The notes beneath the pieces were generated by a model. The model ran no database searches, was not told where the DNA came from, and saw only the letters and a list, made by a program, of their open reading frames with translations. DNA of 64,000 nucleotides, from NCBI RefSeq assembly GCF_950097975.1, contig NZ_CATNHF010000001.1:310001-374000 (forward strand), read 5' to 3'. Below, one piece after another: positions 38,829 to 48,015 of the stretch. The DNA comes from Microbacterium sp. T2.11-28. Its GTDB lineage: Bacteria; Actinomycetota; Actinomycetes; Actinomycetales; Microbacteriaceae. A program made the translations under genes and the position numbers. Within the stretch, counting starts at the first letter, position 1, and every line of letters starts with the position of its first letter.

Positions 38829-40528
38829 GACCGCGCGGGCTCCGTCACCCCGATCTCTTCGGCGGCCTCCCTCGTGAGGTCCTCGGCCGGTGCGTCGTGC
38901 AGCTCGAACGTCGACATGCCGTGCTCTGTCTTCTGCCAGTAATGCGGCTTCGTGATGAGCTGCCACAGCGCCTTGTACGACGCCGCGGAGTGCAGGAGCC
39001 AGTAGACGGGGTTCAGCAGAGCCCAGCCGACCAGCCAGAACGAGCCGCGCTTGTACGGGCCCATCATGTTCAGGTACACCATCAGCCCGTTCCCGATGAG
39101 GAAGTTCAGCAGGCACAACCAGAGGACGAGCGGCGGGAACGCGTCGGAGATGTCCAGCCACGGCACCGCGAACGAGGCGATGAGCAGCGCGGTGAACGGG
39201 ATCACGCCGAGGAACGTCAGCGGCGTGCCGGCGATGAGGAGCGCGAACGAGAAGAACCGGCGGAGTCCGACCTGCGCGATCAGCCGCCCCGGGCGCCGTG
39301 CGTGCACGAGCGCGGTCTGCATGTAGCCCTTGATCCAGCGACTGCGCTGACCGATGAAGATCCCCATGCGGCTCGTGGCCTCCTCCATCGTGGTGGAGTC
39401 CACCACCCCCACGCGGTAGCCGAGAGCGCTCGCGCGGATGCCGAGGTCGGCGTCCTCCGTCACGTTGTAGGGATCCCACCCACCGAGCTCGCGGAGGGCG
39501 GAGGTGCGGAAGTGGTTCGAGGTCCCCCCGAGCGGAATCGGAAGGTCGCGCACGTCCAGGCCCGCGAGCATGTAGTCGAACCAGTAGCTGTACTCGAGCG
39601 CGAACATGCGGGTCAGCACGTTCTCCCGCGCGTTGAAGTAGTTGAGCGAGGCCTGCATCACGACGGTGGAGGCGTCGGCGCGCGAGAAGGCGACGACCGT
39701 CTTCTTGAGCTGGTCGGGCTCGGGCGCGTCCTCGGCGTCGTAGATCACGAGGAACTCGCCGCGGGCCACCTCCAGACCCACGTTGCACGCACGGGGCTTC
39801 GTCTGCGGCGAGCCCTTCGGCACCGTGACCACGAGGAAGTTGTCGGGGGGCGAGGACACCGCGAGCGCATCGCGGGTCTCGTCGTCCTCCTCCTCCACGA
39901 GGATGATCACCTCGAGCTTCTCGGCCGGATAGTCGAGCCGTCCGAGGTTCTCGACGAGGCGCCCCACGATGCGCGCCTCGCGGAAGACCGGCACCAGCAC
40001 GGTGTAGATCGGCAGATCGGCGTCGTCGAGTGCGGCGATCGACTCCGCGTCCACGTGCTGCACGAGGTCGTAGCGGGACCCGTGCAGCGCGACCGAGAAC
40101 TTGAACAGCGTGCTCGCGAGGAAGACGATGCTGGCGACGGCGATCCCGACGATGATCGTCGGCAGCGGCCACAGGACGAGCGCCGCGACCACGAGCACGA
40201 GGAGCACGACGAGGCCGACCTGCTGCGAACGCGAGAGCACGCGTCGCGCCGACAGCCCGGGATCCGTCAGGTAGAGACCGTTGGCGGCCTGATCGGCGAA
40301 GTCGTCGCGGAACTCGGTGACGACCCGGTCGACGATCGCCCGCTGCGACAGCGGCTGCACCGAGATCGGCGCACCCACGCTCGCGCTGATCGCGGTGCGC
40401 GCGGCGCGGCCGAGCTCGTGCGAGGCTCCGATGACGACCCTGTCGCCCTCGCGGCCGATCGGCAGCCAGCCCTCCTGCACATAACGCGTGCGGAGCTCGG
40501 GCGAGAGCAGCGTGCCGTCGGACATCAT
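38822..40528 (-). CDS. Processive family 2 glycosyltransferase with N-terminal GspE/MshEN-like domain
   Basis: 568 residues, membrane-bound. Residues about 8-95 ([22 protein letters not shown] and on) resemble the GSPII_E_N/MshEN domain. Two membrane helices (104-145) precede a GT-A domain: [17 protein letters not shown], the DxD-like YDAEDAPEP at 263-271, the TED base at 357-359, and the processive-type QRSRW at 394-398. Several C-terminal helices follow. It probably polymerises and exports a surface glycan; the sugar is unknown. The first of two tandem ATGs (40528) overlaps the upstream stop and has GGGAGG 6 nt away. Confidence 0.85.
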   Translation of the reverse strand: MMSDGTLLSPELRTRYVQEGWLPIGREGDRVVIGASHELGRAARTAISASVGAPISVQPLSQRAIVDRVVTEFRDDFADQAANGLYLTDPGLSARRVLSRSQQVGLVVLLVLVVAALVLWPLPTIIVGIAVASIVFLASTLFKFSVALHGSRYDLVQHVDAESIAALDDADLPIYTVLVPVFREARIVGRLVENLGRLDYPAEKLEVIILVEEEDDETRDALAVSSPPDNFLVVTVPKGSPQTKPRACNVGLEVARGEFLVIYDAEDAPEPDQLKKTVVAFSRADASTVVMQASLNYFNARENVLTRMFALEYSYWFDYMLAGLDVRDLPIPLGGTSNHFRTSALRELGGWDPYNVTEDADLGIRASALGYRVGVVDSTTMEEATSRMGIFIGQRSRWIKGYMQTALVHARRPGRLIAQVGLRRFFSFALLIAGTPLTFLGVIPFTALLIASFAVPWLDISDAFPPLVLWLCLLNFLIGNGLMVYLNMMGPYKRGSFWLVGWALLNPVYWLLHSAASYKALWQLITKPHYWQKTEHGMSTFELHDAPAEDLTREAAEEIGVTEPARSQ

Positions 40529-41700
40529 GACAATCCTCCCAGCGCCCGCACCCAGTCGGCGAGGGTCGCCCATTGCAGTGTCGTCAGCCATCCGATCACC
40601 CACAGCACGACCGACACGGCGGACGTGAGCAGGGTATGGGCCAGTGTGGTCAGGGTGGGGACGATGGCGATCGCCAGGAGCAGCATCAGCGTGTAGTTGA
40701 TGCCCGCGGTGCCGGGCGGCGTGAGCCCCAGGATGAAGGCGAGCAGCGTGCTGGCGGTCAGCAGCACCGCGATCAGCGCCGTGCCCGGGAACCGGAGCGC
40801 GAAGCTCGTCACCACGAGCAGCAGCACCGGGGCGAAGTAGACGACGCCGGCCGGGGTGGCGAAGAAGGCCAGCATCGCCTCGAACCGATCCGGACTCCAG
40901 CTCAGGTCGCCGCGCATCATCGCGAGCGGGCCGGCACCGAACGCGATGCCGAGCAGCGCCAGCGAGACGAACAGGGTGATCGTCGGGAACGCCACCACGT
41001 ACGCGTTCGCGAACCGCGCGCCGGGCCGCGACTGGATGATGAGCGTGCCGGCGACGGCCGCCACGAGGGCGGAGAAGGTGACGGTGGAGTCGGAGAACGC
41101 CGCGCAGGCGAAGAGGATGCCCGCGCGGAACCCTGCCTGCGTGTTCGCCCAGGTCACGAAGCGGACGAGGTCGATCATCCCCAGGCCGAAGAACATCAGG
41201 CCGACGATCGCCTCGAAGTTCGTCGTGGCGATGTACGCGAACACGGGCGTGGCGCCGAGGGTCAGGATGAAGACGAGCCGGACGAACACGGGGAACTGCC
41301 GCCGGCGCATCGACTGCACGACCAGCTGCAGCATCAGCCCCGCCGCGAGACTTCCGGCGATCGCCAGGCCGAGAGGCCCTCCGGGAACGAGCATGGCGAT
41401 GAGGCTCGTGAGCGGCGGGTACAGGGCGCCGATCACGGCGACGCCGTCGCTGCCGTCCGCCCCGCTGAGCAGCCGTCCCACGCGCTCGGCCAGGGCGGCG
41501 TTGGCCGTCCCCTGCCAGTCGCCCGCGGTGGCCACATGGAACCAGACGGCGACCGCGGCATAGAACGCCGCGATCAGAAGACGCAGGCCCCATCGCGCCC
41601 AGGCGTTGCGCGGGAACTTGTCGAGCCGTCCGCTGACGCTCTCACGGAAGAGCGGCGTGTCGCGCTCGAAGACCCTGCTCGTCGAGACCCTGCTAGTCAC
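40525..41700 (-). CDS. Polytopic membrane protein partner of the glycosyltransferase
   Basis: 391 residues with about nine to ten hydrophobic segments from residue 36 onward ([53 protein letters not shown] and others). No recognised catalytic motif; the layout recalls GT-C-like or lipid-sugar-handling proteins, but I cannot assign a family. GTG start with AGAGGAAGT upstream. Its stop overlaps the glycosyltransferase start, so the two probably act together in making one envelope polysaccharide. Confidence 0.7.
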   Translation of the reverse strand: MTSRVSTSRVFERDTPLFRESVSGRLDKFPRNAWARWGLRLLIAAFYAAVAVWFHVATAGDWQGTANAALAERVGRLLSGADGSDGVAVIGALYPPLTSLIAMLVPGGPLGLAIAGSLAAGLMLQLVVQSMRRRQFPVFVRLVFILTLGATPVFAYIATTNFEAIVGLMFFGLGMIDLVRFVTWANTQAGFRAGILFACAAFSDSTVTFSALVAAVAGTLIIQSRPGARFANAYVVAFPTITLFVSLALLGIAFGAGPLAMMRGDLSWSPDRFEAMLAFFATPAGVVYFAPVLLLVVTSFALRFPGTALIAVLLTASTLLAFILGLTPPGTAGINYTLMLLLAIAIVPTLTTLAHTLLTSAVSVVLWVIGWLTTLQWATLADWVRALGGLS

Positions 41701-41799
41701 ACTTCCTCTGCCGCATCTCCCCAGACGTCCCCAGTCGACCCACGGGTGTCAGCCTAGCGGCGGACGGCGCGGCGACGCGGGCGCCGGGTCGCGTGTGTC

Positions 41800-43350
41800 T
41801 CAGCCCTTGCCGAAGAGCTTCTGGATCTCGGCGAGGTCGGCTTCGGACGGCTGCGGCGCGCCGCCGAGACCGAAGCCGGATCCGCTCGGGGCGGAGGCCG
41901 TGGCGGCGAGGCCCGCGTTCTCGGCGGCCCGCTTCGCCGGGTTGCCCGAGCGGGAGCCGCCGCCCTTCTTCTGCTTCGCGCCCCGCTTGCTGGACGCTCC
42001 GGGCTTGCCGCCCATCGGGCCCATCCCGGGGATCTGGGGCACCCCGCCGCGCGCGACGGTCTTCATCATCTTCGCGGCCTGGTCGAACCGCTGGACGAGC
42101 TGATTGACGTCGGTGACGGTCATCCCCGAACCGCGCGCGATGCGCAGGCGCCGCGAGCCGTTGAGCAGCTTCGGGTTGCGGCGCTCCATGGGCGTCATCG
42201 AGCGGATGATCGCCTCGGTGCGGTCGATCTCGCGCTCGTCGAAGTTCTCCAGCTGCTGCTTCATGTTCCCGGCGCCCGGGAGCATCCCGAGCATCTTCTT
42301 CATGGAGCCCATCTTCTTGAGCTGCTGCATCTGGTCGAGGAAGTCCTCGAGCGTGAACTGCTCGGTCGCGAGCTTCTCGGCGACCTTCTTGGCCTCCTCC
42401 TCGTCGAACGCGGCCTGGGCCTGCTCGATGAGGGTCAGGATGTCGCCGAGGTCGAGGATGCGGCTCGCCATGCGGTCGGGGTGGAAGGCCTCCAGGTCTT
42501 CCAGGCCCTCGCCGGTCGACGCGTAGATGATCGGGCGACCCGTGACGGAGGCGACCGACAGGGCCGCGCCGCCGCGGGCGTCGCCGTCGAGCTTGGAGAG
42601 CACCACGCCCGTGAAGTCGACGCCGTCCTGGAACGCCTTGGCGGTGTTGACGGCGTCCTGACCGATCATCGCGTCGATGACGAACAGGACCTCGTCCGGG
42701 TCGACGGCCCGGCGGATGTCGGCGGCCTGCTTCATGAGCTCCGCGTCGACGCCGAGGCGGCCGGCGGTGTCGATGATGACGACGTCGTGCTGCTGGCGGC
42801 GCGCGTGCTCGACACCGTCGCGCGCGACGCGTACCGGATCCCCGACGCCGTTGCCGGGCTCGGGGGCGAAGACGGCCGCTCCGGCGCGCTGGGCCACGAC
42901 CTGGAGCTGATTGACGGCGTTGGGCCGCTGCAGGTCGGCCGCCACGAGGAGAGGCGTGTGGCCGTCCTTCTCGAGAAGGCGCGCCAGCTTCCCGGCGAAG
43001 GTCGTCTTGCCCGAGCCCTGCAGGCCCGCGAGCATGATGACGGTCGGCGGGTTCTTGGCGAACTGCAGCCGGCGCTGCTGTCCGCCGAGGATCGCGACGA
43101 GCTCCTCGTTGACGATCTGGACCACCTGCTGGGCGGGGTTCAGCGCGCGGCTGACCTCGTCGCCGAGCGCGCGCTCGCGCACCTTCGCGGTGAAGTCCTT
43201 GACGACGCCGAGCGCGACGTCGGCGTCAAGGAGCGCGCGACGGATCTCGCGGACGGTGCCGTCGACGTCGGCGGGCGTGAGCTTGCCCTTGGTCCGCAGA
43301 TTGCGGAAGGTCTCTGTGAGCCGGTCGGAGAGTGTGCCGAAAGTCGCCAT
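41800..43350 (-). CDS. ffh: Signal recognition particle protein Ffh
   Basis: GTPase that targets ribosomes making membrane proteins to FtsY. The 516 residues include the N domain, a G domain with GLQGSGKT at 109-116, DTAGRLGVD and SKLDGDARGG, and a Met-rich M domain (MQQLKKMGSMKKMLGMLPGAGNM) binding 4.5S RNA. A Gly/Lys-rich C-terminal tail follows. A TAGAAT box is 9 nt before the ATG, so the mRNA leader would be 2-3 nt. Its partner ftsY is at 47 kb. Confidence 0.97.
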   Translation of the reverse strand: MATFGTLSDRLTETFRNLRTKGKLTPADVDGTVREIRRALLDADVALGVVKDFTAKVRERALGDEVSRALNPAQQVVQIVNEELVAILGGQQRRLQFAKNPPTVIMLAGLQGSGKTTFAGKLARLLEKDGHTPLLVAADLQRPNAVNQLQVVAQRAGAAVFAPEPGNGVGDPVRVARDGVEHARRQQHDVVIIDTAGRLGVDAELMKQAADIRRAVDPDEVLFVIDAMIGQDAVNTAKAFQDGVDFTGVVLSKLDGDARGGAALSVASVTGRPIIYASTGEGLEDLEAFHPDRMASRILDLGDILTLIEQAQAAFDEEEAKKVAEKLATEQFTLEDFLDQMQQLKKMGSMKKMLGMLPGAGNMKQQLENFDEREIDRTEAIIRSMTPMERRNPKLLNGSRRLRIARGSGMTVTDVNQLVQRFDQAAKMMKTVARGGVPQIPGMGPMGGKPGASSKRGAKQKKGGGSRSGNPAKRAAENAGLAATASAPSGSGFGLGGAPQPSEADLAEIQKLFGKG

Positions 43351-43437
43351 GATGCCCCGATTCTACGGGAGCGGCGCGGAGCGGAGCGGCCGACCGCACC
43401 GGGGCGGCCGGTCCGCCCGTCGGGCGTCGCGCGGCGG

Positions 43438-44388
43438 TCAGGGCGCGTCGAGTTCCTGGAACAGCGTGAGCTGCAGACCCGCGGCCCCGCGGACCCGCGC
43501 GTTGCGCGACCGCCACGGCGTCTCACGCGGGCCGGCCTCCAGCAGCGCGCCCGCCTCGAGGACCGACGCGGTGGACTCGATCGTGTCGGCGACCTCCAGA
43601 CCCACGCGGATCGGATCGCTCGGCGCGTCGCCGTCGGTCTCGACCGCGTCGATGAGGTCGATCTGGGCCGCGTTCGCCAGCTCGAGGGTGGCGCGCCCCG
43701 CGTCGAGGATCACGACCCGGGCTCCCCCGTCGCCCTGGAACGCGTCGAGCTCGGTCATCCCGAGCACGTCCCGGTAGAACCGCACCGCCCCCTCGAAGTG
43801 GTCGGCGCGGGCGACGACGCGCAACTGGCGCACGGCGCGCGGCAGGGTGGCTGCGGCCGCATCGAGTGCGCCGCGCAGCACGTCGGGGAGGGACGTGCTG
43901 CCCGCACCGCGGCGGGCCCATTCGCCGATGGCCGCGAGCACCGCGCCGCCGTGGGCGGCACCGGCCACCTCGGCGACGACCGCCCCGGCTCCCCCGAGTC
44001 GCAGCCGGCGCGACACCGCATCGGCGATGCGACCGCGGCGGCCGGCGGATTCCCGAACCAGTTCGGACTCGATCCCCATCGCGGGCGCATTCACCAGAGC
44101 GAGCGCCAGCGCGTCGGGCGCGAAGCCGCTCGCGATCCCGAGAAGCGTCTCGCGCACGTCTGCACCGTCGGCCAGCGAGATCTCGGCCGCGTCGATGCGC
44201 GCATCGAGCCCCGCCCAGAGCACGTCGGACTTCGAGGAGAAGTAGTTGAAGAAGCTCGATCGACTCACGCCGGCGCGCAGCGCGATGTCGCCCACCGTGG
44301 TGCCCTCGTATCCCTTTTCGAGGAACAGCTCGCACGCCGCCTCGGCGAGGACCTCGCGGGACGACGACTTGGGACGACCGGTGCTCAT
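43438..44388 (-). CDS. TetR-type regulator fused to a VOC (glyoxalase-like) domain
   Basis: 316 residues. 1-60 is a TetR DNA-binding domain (LFLEKGYEGTTVGDIALRAGVSRSSFFNYFSSKSDVLW, HTH about 33-52). 60-185 matches the TetR ligand/dimer region. 187-312 is a VOC fold (VVARADHFEGAVRFYRDVLGMTELDAF, then ARVVILDAGRATLELA). The extra domain may sense a small metabolite or metal, or be enzymatic; this is inference. TATGGT sits 6 nt before the ATG, and an inverted repeat just upstream suggests autoregulation. It is divergent from lipB. Confidence 0.82.
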   Translation of the reverse strand: MSTGRPKSSSREVLAEAACELFLEKGYEGTTVGDIALRAGVSRSSFFNYFSSKSDVLWAGLDARIDAAEISLADGADVRETLLGIASGFAPDALALALVNAPAMGIESELVRESAGRRGRIADAVSRRLRLGGAGAVVAEVAGAAHGGAVLAAIGEWARRGAGSTSLPDVLRGALDAAAATLPRAVRQLRVVARADHFEGAVRFYRDVLGMTELDAFQGDGGARVVILDAGRATLELANAAQIDLIDAVETDGDAPSDPIRVGLEVADTIESTASVLEAGALLEAGPRETPWRSRNARVRGAAGLQLTLFQELDAP

Positions 44389-44394
44389 CTCCCC

Positions 44395-44400
44395 ACCATA
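44395..44400 (-). promoter_or_regulatory. Leaderless -10 box TATGGT for the TetR-VOC gene
   Basis: TATGGT, 6 nt, then ATG at 44388. The likely operator lies 14 bp further upstream, over the -35 region. Confidence 0.55.
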
Positions 44401-44413
44401 TCCAGGCTATTGT

Positions 44414-44426
44414 TGGACGCAGTCCA
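44414..44426. promoter_or_regulatory. TetR-type operator TGGAC-GCA-GTCCA
   Basis: A perfect 5-bp inverted repeat with a 3-bp centre, in the 58-base gap between the divergent TetR-VOC gene and lipB. It overlaps the expected -35 region of the regulator and lies just upstream of lipB, so it could control one or both genes. Confidence 0.55.
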
Positions 44427-44446
44427 GTAATCGCGAAGGAGACGGC

Positions 44447-45088
44447 GTGCTCGACATCCAGACGATCGGCCTCGCACCGACGTACGTTCCCTACGGCGAC
44501 GGCTGGGAGCTCCAGCGCCGCCTGCACGGCGAGATCGTCGCCGGAGCACGACCCGACACGCTCCTGCTGCTGGAGCATGAGCCGGTGTTCACCGCCGGCG
44601 CCCGGACCGCGCGTCACGAGCGCCCGACCGACGGCACGCCCGTGATCGATGTCGACCGCGGCGGGAAGATCACCTGGCACGGGCCCGGCCAGCTGGTCGG
44701 GTACCCGCTCGTGCGCCTCGCCGAGCCCGTCGACGTCGTCGCACACGTGCGCCGGCTGGAGGCGGTGCTGATCGAGGTCCTCGCCGCCTTCGACGTCGAG
44801 GGCTACCGGGTGGAAGGGCGCAGCGGCGTCTGGGTGCGCCGTCCCCTGTCGGAGGACAAGATCGCGGCCATCGGCGTGCGGGTGCAGCGCGGCGTGACCA
44901 TGCACGGCTTCGCACTCAACTGCGACAACAGTCTGCTCCCGTTCTCCCAGATCGTGCCCTGCGGGATCTCCGACGCCGGGGTCACGACCCTCAGCGAGAT
45001 CGCCGGCACCGACATCTCCCCCGCCGATGTCGTCGACACGGTCGCCTCGGCCTTCCAGGCCGCCTTCGATTCGGCGGTCGCCGCGTGA
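44447..45088 (+). CDS. lipB: Octanoyltransferase (lipoate biosynthesis)
   Basis: Transfers octanoyl from acyl carrier protein to lipoyl domains. The 213 residues have [14 protein letters not shown], the catalytic Lys138 in [10 protein letters not shown], and the nucleophile Cys172 in [11 protein letters not shown] at 44447 is chosen because GAAGGAG lies 6-7 nt upstream and homology starts here, although the frame is open earlier. Its stop overlaps the lipA start (GTGA). Confidence 0.95.
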   Translation: MLDIQTIGLAPTYVPYGDGWELQRRLHGEIVAGARPDTLLLLEHEPVFTAGARTARHERPTDGTPVIDVDRGGKITWHGPGQLVGYPLVRLAEPVDVVAHVRRLEAVLIEVLAAFDVEGYRVEGRSGVWVRRPLSEDKIAAIGVRVQRGVTMHGFALNCDNSLLPFSQIVPCGISDAGVTTLSEIAGTDISPADVVDTVASAFQAAFDSAVAA

Positions 45089-46104
45089 GCTGCGGCACCG
45101 CCCCGGGCGGGCAGAACGCCGGGCAGGCAGCGCCCGAGGGGCGCAGACTCCTCCGGCTCGAGGTGCGCAACGCGCAGACGCCGATCGAGCGCAAGCCCGA
45201 CTGGATCAAGACCAAGGCCCGGATGGGCCCCGAGTACCAGGCCCTCCACGCCCTCGTGAAGGACGAGCAGCTGCACACCGTGTGCCAGGAGGCCGGCTGC
45301 CCGAACATCTACGAGTGCTGGGAGGATCGCGAGGCGACGTTCCTCATCGGCGGCTCGCAGTGCACCCGGCGCTGCGACTTCTGCCAGATCGACACCGGCA
45401 AGCCCGCCGACTACGACATCGACGAGCCCCGGCGCGTCGCCGAGAGCGTCGAGCGGATGCGGCTGCGGTACGCCACCGTCACGTGCGTGGCGCGCGACGA
45501 CCTCCCCGACGGCGGCGCCTGGCTGAACGCGGAGACCGTCCGTCAGATCCACGCGCGCAACCCCGGCACCGGCGTCGAGCTGCTCGCCACCGACTTCAAC
45601 GGCGACCCGGCGCTGCTGTCCGAGGTCTTCGACGCCCGGCCGGAGGTCTTCGCCCACAACGTGGAGACGGTGCCCCGCATCTTCAAGCGCATCCGTCCCG
45701 CCTTCCGCTACGAGCGCTCGCTCGACGTGCTGACCCAGGCGCGCGCCGCCGGACTCATCACCAAGTCCAACCTCATCCTCGGCATGGGCGAGGAGCCGGA
45801 AGAGGTCGTGCAGGCGCTGCAGGACCTGCGTGACGCGGGCACCGACATCATCACGATCACGCAGTACCTGCGCCCCACCCCCCGCCACCTCCCGGTGGCG
45901 CGGTGGGTGAAGCCCGAGGAGTTCGTGGCGTTCAAGGAGGAGGCCGAGCGCATCGGATTCCTCGGCGTGCTCGCCGGTCCGCTCGTGCGCTCCTCCTACC
46001 GCGCCGGACGGCTCTGGGCGCAGTCGATGGCGTCTCACGGCCGTGAGATCCCCGCCCACCTGGCGCACCTGACGGCCGACGGCGGGTTCGCGCAGGCGGT
46101 CTAG
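45085..46104 (+). CDS. lipA: Lipoyl synthase
   Basis: Radical-SAM enzyme inserting two sulfurs into octanoyl groups. The 339 residues carry the auxiliary cluster motif [12 protein letters not shown] and the SAM-cluster motif CTRRCDFC, both intact, and [13 protein letters not shown]. The GTG start lies within the lipB stop. The last 4 nt overlap the convergent MmcQ/YjbR gene. Confidence 0.97.
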   Translation: MSCGTAPGGQNAGQAAPEGRRLLRLEVRNAQTPIERKPDWIKTKARMGPEYQALHALVKDEQLHTVCQEAGCPNIYECWEDREATFLIGGSQCTRRCDFCQIDTGKPADYDIDEPRRVAESVERMRLRYATVTCVARDDLPDGGAWLNAETVRQIHARNPGTGVELLATDFNGDPALLSEVFDARPEVFAHNVETVPRIFKRIRPAFRYERSLDVLTQARAAGLITKSNLILGMGEEPEEVVQALQDLRDAGTDIITITQYLRPTPRHLPVARWVKPEEFVAFKEEAERIGFLGVLAGPLVRSSYRAGRLWAQSMASHGREIPAHLAHLTADGGFAQAV

Positions 46105-46487
46105 CCGGCGGATTCCCATCCGCGGACGAGGTACTTCGGCGCCTGCGTGCGCCAGGCCTCGACGAGAAGCTCGGTCAGGTGTCCCGGGTCGATCGCACCC
46201 AGCCGGAACGCGATCTTGGGCTCGCCCCACCGCGTCGTCTGCGGCAGGAAGACGGCCGGATCCATCTCCCGCAGCGCCCGGGCGTCGTCGGGATCGCCGA
46301 CCTTGGCTCCGACGACAGCCTCGGCGAGGATCACCGCGCGCACCGGCTCGGGGATGCTCGGCCACGGGTGGCACTCCCAGGCGAACAGTCTGCCCCGCAC
46401 GAACCAGGCCGCACCGCCGGTGGTCTGCCTCTCCTCGGCGCCCGGCAGCCCCAGGACCACCCGCCGGACGTCGTCGACCTCGGGCAT
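46101..46487 (-). CDS. MmcQ/YjbR family protein
   Basis: A 128-residue protein of the CyaY-like-fold MmcQ/YjbR family: an N-terminal helix ([19 protein letters not shown]), [23 protein letters not shown], then [18 protein letters not shown]. Family members are labelled DNA-binding, but the function is not established. It ends inside lipA's last codons and follows the DUF2004 gene with a 6-nt gap, so the two are probably co-transcribed. Confidence 0.7.
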   Translation of the reverse strand: MPEVDDVRRVVLGLPGAEERQTTGGAAWFVRGRLFAWECHPWPSIPEPVRAVILAEAVVGAKVGDPDDARALREMDPAVFLPQTTRWGEPKIAFRLGAIDPGHLTELLVEAWRTQAPKYLVRGWESAG

Positions 46488-46493
46488 CCGCGT

Positions 46494-46994
46494 TCAGTCG
46501 GCGCTGGTGACAGACTGCACGGCGCCGTCGCTGGTGAGGTTCACCAGGAGCACCTCGTCGGTGGCGTCCCGATCGAGCGCGTACTCGAGCACGGCGAACG
46601 GGTCGGCGCCGCCGTGCTCGTCGGCGAGGATCGTCATGCTCACCAGCTGCAGGGAGCGGATCACGTCGATGTGGACGTCGCCGGAGATGTCCACGAGGAA
46701 GTCCTCGATCTCCTCGCCCATCTGCTCCTGCTGCTGCAGGATGTACTCGGTGACCTCGCTGGTGCGATCGTCGAGCTCGGAGACCATGGCGTTGCGCGCC
46801 TGCAGATCGATCGCCTCGAGGGAGGAGATCATGGCCGCCGCGACATCCAACGCCGCAGGCGAGACGTCGTCCTGATCGGGCGCGGTCAGATCGACGGTGA
46901 CCCTCTGGTCGCCGAAGTCGATCGCCTCGCTCCAGAAGATCGATCCGTCCGGCCCCGACTCCAGCAGGCCGAAGTAGTCGTGCTCGATCGCCAT
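46494..46994 (-). CDS. DUF2004 family protein
   Basis: 166-residue acidic soluble protein beginning AIEHDYFGLLESGPDGSIFWSE, with EYILQQQEQMGEEIEDFLVD in the middle, matching DUF2004 in my judgement. Function unknown. ATG at 46994 is used; an upstream in-frame ATG at 47006 adds only four residues (Met-His-Arg-Ala), and neither has a good Shine-Dalgarno. Confidence 0.6.
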   Translation of the reverse strand: MAIEHDYFGLLESGPDGSIFWSEAIDFGDQRVTVDLTAPDQDDVSPAALDVAAAMISSLEAIDLQARNAMVSELDDRTSEVTEYILQQQEQMGEEIEDFLVDISGDVHIDVIRSLQLVSMTILADEHGGADPFAVLEYALDRDATDEVLLVNLTSDGAVQSVTSAD

Positions 46995-47053
46995 GGCCCT
47001 ATGCAACCACCCTCGCGGCCATCATGCGAGCCCGGTGACGCATGTCGCGGCGC

Positions 47054-47926
47054 TCAATCGACCAGCGCCGACACGAAGACGTGCGGGGTGAAGCCGGTGA
47101 GGTCGCCGATCCCCTCGCCCTGCCCGAGCAGCTTCACCGGGATGCCGGTGCGCTCCTGGACCGCGAGGACGAAACCGCCCTTGGCCGAGCCGTCGAGCTT
47201 GGTCAGCACGAGTCCCGTGACGCCCGCGTGCTCGAGGAACGCCTGCGCCTGCATGACGCCGTTCTGCCCCGTGGTGGCGTCCAGCACGAGCAGGACCTCG
47301 CTGATCGGGGCGAGCTTCTCCACCACCCGCCGGATCTTGCTCAGCTCGTCCATGAGGCCGCCCTTGGTGTGCAGGCGGCCGGCGGTGTCGACGAGCACGA
47401 TCTCGGTGCCGGTCTGCACCGCGTGGTCGATGGTCTGGTACGCGACCGATGCCGGGTCCTGCCCCTCGTGCTGCGGCCGGACGATCGTCGCCCCACCGCG
47501 TTCGGCCCAGGTCGCGAGCTGGTCGACGGCAGCGGCACGGAAGGTGTCCGCGGCGCCCACGACGACCGACCGCTCGAACCGGCGGAGGTAGGCGGCGAGC
47601 TTTCCGATGGTGGTCGTCTTGCCCACCCCGTTCACGCCGACCACCAGCACCACCGCGGGACGCTCCGTCAGCCGCAGGGTCGAGTCGAATGCCGCGAAGT
47701 GCTCCTCGAGGGTCTCCTTCAGCATGCGCTGCAGATCGCGCGGGTCCGTGGTCCGGAACCGGTCCACCTTCTCATGGAGCTCGTCCAGGAGCCGCTCGGT
47801 GATGTCGGGGCCGAAGTCCGCCGTCAGGAGGGCGGTCTCCAGGTCCTCCCAGGTGATGTCGTCGATCGTGGGCTTGACGAACATGCCGCGCAGCGCGCGA
47901 CCGAGCGACCAGGAGTTCTCCGCCAT
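47054..47926 (-). CDS. ftsY: Signal recognition particle receptor FtsY
   Basis: Membrane-associated GTPase receptor for Ffh. The 290 residues are a compact NG-domain protein without the long acidic A domain: TADFGPDITERLLDEL, GVNGVGKT at 97-104, DTAGRLHTKGGLMDEL, TKLDGSAKGG and GQGEGIGDLTGF. It is co-directional with smc upstream, but a TAGGCT box 6 nt before the ATG gives it its own leaderless promoter. Confidence 0.97.
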   Translation of the reverse strand: MAENSWSLGRALRGMFVKPTIDDITWEDLETALLTADFGPDITERLLDELHEKVDRFRTTDPRDLQRMLKETLEEHFAAFDSTLRLTERPAVVLVVGVNGVGKTTTIGKLAAYLRRFERSVVVGAADTFRAAAVDQLATWAERGGATIVRPQHEGQDPASVAYQTIDHAVQTGTEIVLVDTAGRLHTKGGLMDELSKIRRVVEKLAPISEVLLVLDATTGQNGVMQAQAFLEHAGVTGLVLTKLDGSAKGGFVLAVQERTGIPVKLLGQGEGIGDLTGFTPHVFVSALVD

Positions 47927-47932
47927 GCGTCC

Positions 47933-47938
47933 AGCCTA
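47933..47938 (-). promoter_or_regulatory. Leaderless -10 box TAGGCT for ftsY
   Basis: TAGGCT, 6 nt, then ATG at 47926, inside the 89-base smc-ftsY gap. Confidence 0.55.
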
Positions 47939-48015
47939 GGAGTTCGCCCGCACCCGGGCGCGCACCTCGCCGCCTGCCTCGCCGATCGACGCGCACCGAG
48001 GCACCGCAGCGGCGG

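Noticed and set aside
37482..40172. Very long minus-strand open frame running upstream from rpsP through ybdK and the glycosyltransferase region
   Set aside because: High GC leaves alternate frames open. S16 homology, the AGGAG site and GTG place the start at 37481, and ybdK on the other strand has full family motifs.
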